From NCBI GenBank assembly GCA_009809945.1, contig WTPW01000024.1, positions 737,929 to 801,928 of the forward strand: a DNA stretch of 64,000 nt. Reading direction: 5' to 3'. Shown one piece after another: positions 58,062-64,000 of this stretch. Positions within the stretch are counted from its first letter, which is position 1. Each line of letters begins with the position of its first letter. The DNA comes from Gigaspora margarita (taxonomy: Eukaryota; Glomeromycota; Glomeromycetes; Diversisporales; Gigasporaceae). Below the pieces are notes generated by a model that was not told the origin of the DNA, made no database searches, and saw only the letters and a program-made list of their open reading frames with translations. The position numbers and the translations under genes are program-made.

Positions 58062-59281
58062 CCACTCATAGAGGCAAAACTTATGGTTTTGATACTTCTC
58101 TACTTACTTTTTTGATACTAATTGACATACAGATCCCAGTAAAAATAAAAAATTCAAAAACTTTGAGCGAAAATATCTTGATAACTACCTGCTTGAATTG
58201 ATAAACCTTTTCTATAGATTTATAGAATTCAAATAAAAAAATTTTTATCGAATTTAGCTATATGATTGTTGAGATATCTTTACTCAAAATCAGAGAAAAT
58301 TAAAACACCTATCAAAATAGAAGCTCACCAAATTTCTCTCTAACTTTGAGCAAAGATATCTCAATAACCATCTGACCAAATTCAATAAAAGTTTTTTTGT
58401 TTGAATCCTATAGATCCATAGAATTTGAATAAAAAAACTTTCATTGAATTTAGTCAAGTGTTATTGGGATATTTTTAGAGAAAAATCAAACTATCTATCA
58501 AAATAGAAGATATAACAAATTTTCTTTCTAACTTTGAGCGAAGATATCTTGATAAATATCTAACCGAATTTGATAAAACTTTTTTATTTGAATTCTATAG
58601 ATTTATAAAATACAAAAAAAATTTTATCACATTTAATCAAGTGGTTGTCAAGAAAACTTTGCTCAAAGAAAAATCAAAATGCGTATCAACACCAAATTTT
58701 TTTTCTAACTTTGAGTGAAGATATCTCAATACCCACTTGAATAAATGCAATAAAAATTTTTTATTTAAATTTTATGAATGCATAGAATTGAAAAATAAAA
58801 AGTTTTATAAAATTTGAAAGACCATTATCAAGATATCTTCACTCAAAGTTAGTGTGAAAATTTCTACTTGATAGGCATTTTATTTTTCTCTAATGTTGAG
58901 CAAAGGTATCTCAATAGTTACTTAACTAAATTTGATAAAAATTTTTTATTCAAATTCTATGAATTCATAGAATTCAAACAAAAAAGTTTTATTGAATTTG
59001 GTCAGATAGTTATTGAGATATTTTTACTCAAAGTTAAAGAGAATTTGGTGCAGCTTCTATTTTAAAAGGCATTTTGATTTTCTTTAAATTTGAGCAAAGG
59101 TATTTTGACAACCACATGGCTAAATTTGATAAAAAATTTTTATAAGATTCAAGTATGTAGTTGTTAAGATATCTTTACTTAAAGGTTTTAAATTTTTTAT
59201 TTTTACTGGGATCTGCATGTTAATTAGTATCAAAAAAGTAAGCCAGGAGTATCAAAAATGTTTTTGCCTTATAGAGAGTGG
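58062..59281. mobile_element. 1.2-kb modular fold-back with long TIRs
   Basis: TIRs of about 100 bp (TTACTTTTTTGATACTAATT, CAGATCCCAGTAAAAATAAA) enclose six or more modules. Each module contains AACTTTGAGCGAAGATATCT or its inverse, plus TTGAATAAAAAAACTTTTAT-type pieces. Modules occur in both orientations, so the whole can fold into several alternative hairpins. Confidence 0.85.
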
Positions 59282-59593
59282 AAGACTAGAAAACTAGACT
59301 GCAGAATTTTAAACCCTCTACTCCAAGCAAATTGTTTATTTAATATAATATAAAATATTTTATAAAGAGAGAAGAGAGTAAAAAAAATAACAAAAAAATA
59401 CTGGTTTTATTGGCTATAAAAAAATTTAAAAAATAAAAAAACTAATACTACAATTTGATTGGTTAGGGTATATACATTTATTAGATAATTTTTACCTCTT
59501 AAAAGAGTACTTTTCTTCTTTACCTAATACTAAATTAGCCAATCAAATTTAAGCAAATATTATATAGTTTAATATATACATGATAACAAAATT

Positions 59594-59812
59594 ATTTTGG
59601 GTTTCAGGACCCAAAATTAAAAAATCTTCCAAAATTGTTTTTGACCTATTTTACTTAAAACCTGAATTTTTTGATTCTTTTTTTGAATAAACAAAATTAT
59701 AAGGAATATAAATATATAAATTTTATTTGCTCTTCTTTAAAAAAATTTTAATTTATTTTACAAAACCCAAAATAGGCATTTTTTAAAAATCAATTTTGGT
59801 GGCATCTATGGC
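59594..59812. repeat. dispersed 220-bp repeat, copy 2
   Basis: CCCAAAATTAAAAAATCTTC, GTTTTTGACCTATTTTACTT, AAATTTTATTTGCTCTTC and GGTGGCATC align with the copy at 14424-14645. Confidence 0.7.
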
Positions 59813-59849
59813 CTAATACTTATATAGTAAATATTTTTTATAATTATAT

Positions 59850-60165
59850 TTATATTAACTTCAGCTATAAGTTTCTTTACAACTACTAATCCAAATTGAA
59901 TAAAATTCTTATAGAAGATAGGTATGATATTGGGCTACAATATAATAAATTTTAGCCAATTTGGATTAGCAGTTCTTAAATACTACAAGTAATTTTTTAA
60001 TATAATTTACTTATAGTTTTTAAGCAATTTCTTAAAAACTGCTAATCAAATTGTTTAAAATTTTAATATGTTGTAGCCCAATATCACATCTATTTTTAGT
60101 AAAATTTTAGCTAATTTGGATTAGTAGTTGTAGAAAAAATCACAACTAGAGGTAATATAAATCCC
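59850..60165. repeat. fold-back element, family copy 1
   Basis: ACAACTACTAATCCAAATTG and TTAGCCAATTTGGATTAGCA in the left part are inverted in the right part, which ends with CTAATTTGGATTAGTAGTTG. GATATTGGGCTACAA versus TTGTAGCCCAATATC marks the inner symmetry. A relative lies at 61085-61345. Confidence 0.8.
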
Positions 60166-60206
60166 AATTTATAATATAAAGCATACTACTATATATATAT
60201 ATTTAA

Positions 60207-61053
60207 AGGGTCTGTCTATTTCCACCATGGAATTTTGCTATTTCCATATAGTTATACAAAGGTTTCTATTTTTTAGATTTTAATATAATATTATATAGGA
60301 AAATACTATTTATACACTATGCGTATGTTCACAGGTACTAATTAATTGATTTGTAAATCCGCATAATACTGTATATAAATTATAAACCAAAATTAAACCC
60401 AATTTAAGGTTAGGGTTAGGATGAGCTTTGGGATTGGAAAGGGTTATAGTTTATAATAAAATTTTGCCAGGAATATTTTTTGTTAGAGCCTGAAGAGTGG
60501 TTTCATAAGCAAAATTTTAAGTTATCATATGTACCTGTGTTTATATACTAGTGTACAAATAGTAATTGCCTATTGTATATTATAATTTTATTTATCTTCA
60601 ATTGACACAACTTGATTTAGATTACCAAAACAAGACTTGTGTAATGTTACACAACATTAGCAGCATGTAACCAAAAATTATTTTTGTGAAAACAATGCAC
60701 TGGTCTTTGTATAATGTACGTGCATATGTTGTATAACCAATATATGTACTGTGATTGGTAGATTTAGGGTTAGGGTGGGCCAGAATTATGTCCAACCCCT
60801 AGGGGCATTATCATGATAGTGCCCACCAGCATTAAGCTTAATGCCGGCCAACCCAGGATTAGGTTACCAAAATAAGACTTGTATAATGTTACACAATATT
60901 AGTAGTGTGTAACCAAAAATTATTTTTGCAAAAACAATGCACTGGGCCTTTGTGTAACATAAGTGCATATATTATTTTGAATTCTAAAAATAGAAAATCT
61001 TGTGTAACCATGGTGGAAATAGCAAAAAACATGGTGGAAATAGCAATACCCTA
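60207..61053. mobile_element. TATTTCCACCATGG-ended element, about 850 bp
   Basis: The left end GGGTCTGTCTATTTCCACCA is matched by the inverted right end AGGGTATTGCTATTTCCACC, both followed by ATGG and a second GCTATTTCC. Two direct 110-bp repeats (60622-60730, 60861-60972, with ATGTTACACAACATTAGCAG-type sequence) lie inside. No coding capacity. Confidence 0.75.
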
Positions 61054-61084
61054 TTTAAAAAATAAAAAATAATGATTTTATAAC

Positions 61085-61345
61085 CTCAAGCTATAATTTT
61101 CTCAACAACTACTAATTGAAGATAGAAGTGATATTTGGCTACAACATATTAACATTTTAGCCAATTTGAATTAGTAGTTCTTGAGAAATTGTATAAAAAC
61201 TATAAATAATTATTTTAAAAAATTTACTTATAGTTTTTAAGCAATTTTTTAAGAAATACTAGTCCAAATTAGCTAAAATTTTAGTAAAAATTTTATTTAA
61301 TTTGGATTAGTAGTTCTTGAAAAATTTATAGCTAGAGATTAATAA
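61085..61345. repeat. fold-back element, family copy 2
   Basis: CAACAACTACTAATTGAAGA, AGCCAATTTGAATTAGTAGT and TTTGGATTAGTAGTTCTTGA repeat the pattern of 59850-60165, with deletions. Confidence 0.75.
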
Positions 61346-61581
61346 AATATAATTTTTATATTTTTAATTATTATTATTAAAAATTTTATATAGTTATATT
61401 GGGCAATTTTAATTGACTAATAATACTATATTATGTAGTATCTAATAATCTCTCTGACCTACTTCTCCCTAAAAAATCAGGTAATAAATGACTATACTTT
61501 TAATATCATGTATTATTTATATATAAAATTTTAAAAATTAAAGGTAGGTTATATTAAACAAAAAATCAGCTTGAAGTGGCC

Positions 61582-61990
61582 TTAGATATAAGTTTATATA
61601 TAAAACTCTAATTCCAGAATATAAGCAAATATTAAAAATTTATATAAATAAATTAGCCAATCAAATTTTATAAAGCTAGCTTAAGTAAGTCTTATATATT
61701 AAATTTTTAACCAATAAAATTTATTTATTTTTGCTCTAATATAATTGGTTGATATTAAAATTTTTCACAATATATAAAATCCTAACTCTAATTTTAGAAC
61801 TAATCAAATTTTACTAAGATGTCTGAATTAAGTTTTATATATAGAATTTTTTAACTAATAAAATTTGTTTATTTTTGCTTGAATATGATTGGTCAGCACT
61901 AAATTGGCTATCACTATTAAGATATTGCCTATTTACAATCAAATTTTACTAAAATATCTTAATTAAGTCTTATGTATTGTTATCCTATAT
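61582..61990. repeat. tandem array of about 175-bp units, right part
   Basis: TTAGATATAAGTTTATATAT, AGCCAATCAAATTTTATAAA and CTAATAAAATTTGTTTATTT match the units at 54128-54716. One more partial unit lies near 62670-62730. Confidence 0.75.
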
Positions 61991-62989
61991 CTATCTCTTT
62001 AAAGATAGTAGGTAACTAGAACAACCTTAGACAGTAAACACTTTGTATAACTTTACTTTGTTACTGTGATTTATCTAAGTCAAGAGGCATTTTTTAATAA
62101 AACTTAACAAAAAAAATTTAAAGCAATTTGCAATTATGAAAGAGGCTACAATTAAAAGTATATGAAGATACTAGTAATTTAAGTAATAAATAATTATAAT
62201 TATTAGTGAAAGAGTATGAAAACTCAATATTGAACTTGGGGTCCACATTTATTGCTTTTATACTTTTTTTTTTATAAATGTAACAGACTACATCTACTAC
62301 ATATATAATATATGCTATATCTACTACTAATAAAATATAAAATATATATAATAGATATGCAATATATGGAATAAATAATATATGTATAATAAAAAAATAT
62401 GTAATATATGTGCTTCAAATATGACATGTTTTATATATACTACATGTAAAGACTTTCATGCAAAAGGTCCTCAGCCAATCAGATTGCAAATCATATATTT
62501 GATTGCTAATTGGTTTCAATCTTGTCACACAGAAGTTAGACTTGGATAATCTTTGGCTTGTAGAACTGTCTCAGCAAGCTGATTCAAATGGTGGTAGTTT
62601 TATTCGATTTGGATTAGTGGATCAAAAGTTATGGTCACTTTTGTAATTTCTATATGTCAACAGTATATAACTTTTTGATCAATAAAATTTATTTATTTTT
62701 GCTTAAATATAATTAACTAGCACTAATGAGACATAACTTGAAATTAATTTAAAATAATAATAATAATATATCAGAAAATAAAATATAACATTATAATACA
62801 ATTATATTTATAGTATAAAAAAGTTAAATTAGTATATTTACTGATTGTAAAAAATTGTTTAAATAGTTAACAATAAGCATACTAATTAAAATCTGATTAT
62901 ATACTAATTAAATACAAATTAACAAAATTTATTTTTACTAATTGCTGCTAATTTTTGGCAGAAATCAGTATAAAATCAGTAAAAAATAG
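61991..62989. other. no gene seen
   Basis: AT-rich with short ATATGTA-type runs (62280-62450). The phrase GGATTAGTGGATCAAAAGTTATG near 62615 is related to a block of the palindromic element at 52673-53190. Confidence 0.55.
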
Positions 62990-62991
62990 TA

Positions 62992-63418
62992 CCGTAAACT
63001 GCTGGATACAAGAACCTCCAGATATCAGACCCCTATGTACTGGACCCAGGCTATAACATGGAATAAAGTTTTGGAAAACATAAAAAACCCAGGTATACAA
63101 ATAGGAATAAAATATTATAAGACCCAGGTATACAAATAGGAATATATATTAAAAGATCTGGGCATACAGATAGGAATAAATATTAAAAGACTTGAGAATG
63201 ATAATTATTATAAAATACCTAATAAATTATGGAATTTGATTGTGCAACAGTTTATTAATATGCAATATGCATACATACTAATCTTCATATAAAAACTCCT
63301 ATATATAAACCCCTAATTATCAGACCCTATACCCATACAAGAGTCCCCTGGGTCTATTAGTGGGTTTTAAAATTGGTAAAATGAAACAGACCTGGGTCTT
63401 GTATCTGGCAGTTTATGG
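62992..63418. mobile_element. TA-flanked MITE, 427 bp
   Basis: CCGTAAACTGCTGGATACAA and the inverted right end CCATAAACTGCCAGATACAA are flanked by TA on both sides (62990-62991, 63419-63420). A unit with GACCCAGGTATACAAATAGG occurs about three times in tandem inside. Tc1/mariner or pogo derivation is likely. Confidence 0.85.
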
Positions 63419-63479
63419 TAGTTACTAATTATTTCCAGTTTAATAATAATAATACTAATTAATAAATTAGCTAAAATTA

Positions 63480-64000
63480 GCTTATAATCAGTAATAAATC
63501 ATATTTTTACTAATGAATTATAACTTTAAGCTCTAAATAACCTTGTTTAGTATTAAAAAATATACTAGAACAGTATATAATTTCTTTATTTTCTTTATTT
63601 TACAAAAAAAACACCAAATATATATTTTTTATTAAAATTTACAATTTTACTTATTTTTACTTTAAAAATAAAAAAAATAAGAAATTATATACTGCTCTAG
63701 TATATTTTTTGATGCTGAACAAGATTATTTAGAACTCAATATTATAACACATTAGTAAAATTTTGAGAGATGCATATTTTCCTATATTTTTATTAATAAA
63801 AATATAAAAAATTATGAATCTATTAAAATTTTACTAATATATTATAACTTTATACTCTAAGTAATCTTGTTTAGCATCAAAAAATATATTAGAGCAATAG
63901 ATAATTTCTTTATTTTTTTTTTATTTTTACAGAAAAAATACTAAATATATATTTTTAATAAAAATTTACAATTTTACCTAACTTTACTTTAAAAAAAAAT
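63480..64000. repeat. fold-back repeat running off the window
   Basis: A block with TTATAACTTTAAGCTCTAAA, CTTGTTTAGTATTAAAAAAT and ACTAGAACAGTATATAATTT is inverted at about 63680-63750 and appears again in the original orientation from about 63840 to the edge. The full element cannot be delimited. Confidence 0.7.

Larger units (their letters stand above)
56473..61581. mobile_element. 5.1-kb TIR container with TTA duplication (possible PIF/Harbinger)
   Basis: GGCCACTTTAAGCAGTTTTT at the left and, inverted, GGCCACTTCAAGCTGATTTT at the right are both flanked by TTA (56470-56472, 61582-61584). The 175-bp array resumes on both sides. TTA and GG-starting TIRs fit PIF/Harbinger. I find no DDE or Myb-like gene inside, and most of the interior is nested fold-backs, so a non-autonomous or gutted copy is likely. 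The TIR is short, so chance pairing is possible. Confidence 0.5.

Overview
This window looks like a transposon graveyard from a very AT-rich eukaryote, most likely an arbuscular mycorrhizal fungus (Glomeromycotina). The evidence is strong AT bias, short spliceosomal introns (53-123 nt, GT..AG), intron-bearing pogo/Tigger transposases, a poly(A)-tailed LINE, a decayed Ty3/gypsy element, very many fold-back and MITE elements, and a divergent gene pair of a kind I remember as highly multicopy in AM fungi. The organism call is inference. I see no intact host housekeeping gene, no rRNA gene and no convincing intact tRNA in 64 kb.

Layout. 1-2.6 kb: AT-rich flank with coding remnants. 2.6-9.7 kb: one pair of Tigger-type terminal repeats with TA target duplication that encloses two different, divergently oriented Tigger transposases. 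9.7-16.1 kb: an old Ty3/gypsy fossil, itself hit by two small elements. 16.1-21.7 kb: MITEs, a tandem array of about 90-bp units interrupted by a hAT MITE, and a near-perfect hairpin. 21.7-28.3 kb: a LINE with a 19-bp target-site duplication, with a TIR element in its 5' part that in turn holds a 5'-truncated LINE of the same family. 28.3-38 kb: a second member of that TIR family, fold-backs, MITEs and a 110-bp tandem array. 39-51.3 kb: decayed coding segments, two arrays of a 120-bp satellite (one with a 150-N gap), and between them a divergently transcribed pair: a zinc-finger-like gene (+) and a larger gene with an SGD motif (-). 51.3-64 kb: nested fold-back elements, including a possible PIF/Harbinger container of 5.1 kb with TTA duplications.

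How the parts relate. Most of the sequence is elements inside elements, and exact target-site duplications give an order of insertion at several places. The best candidate for something little described is the divergent gene pair at 44.3-47.6 kb. The two genes share a promoter of about 220 bp, both have a short intron, and they sit between inverted copies of a roughly 200-bp repeat at 40.04 and 48.27 kb. Other notable points are a PCNA-binding (PIP-box) motif at the C terminus of one Tigger transposase, a repeat expansion of about 125 codons inside its catalytic core, and a recurrent TIR family with compensated palindromes.
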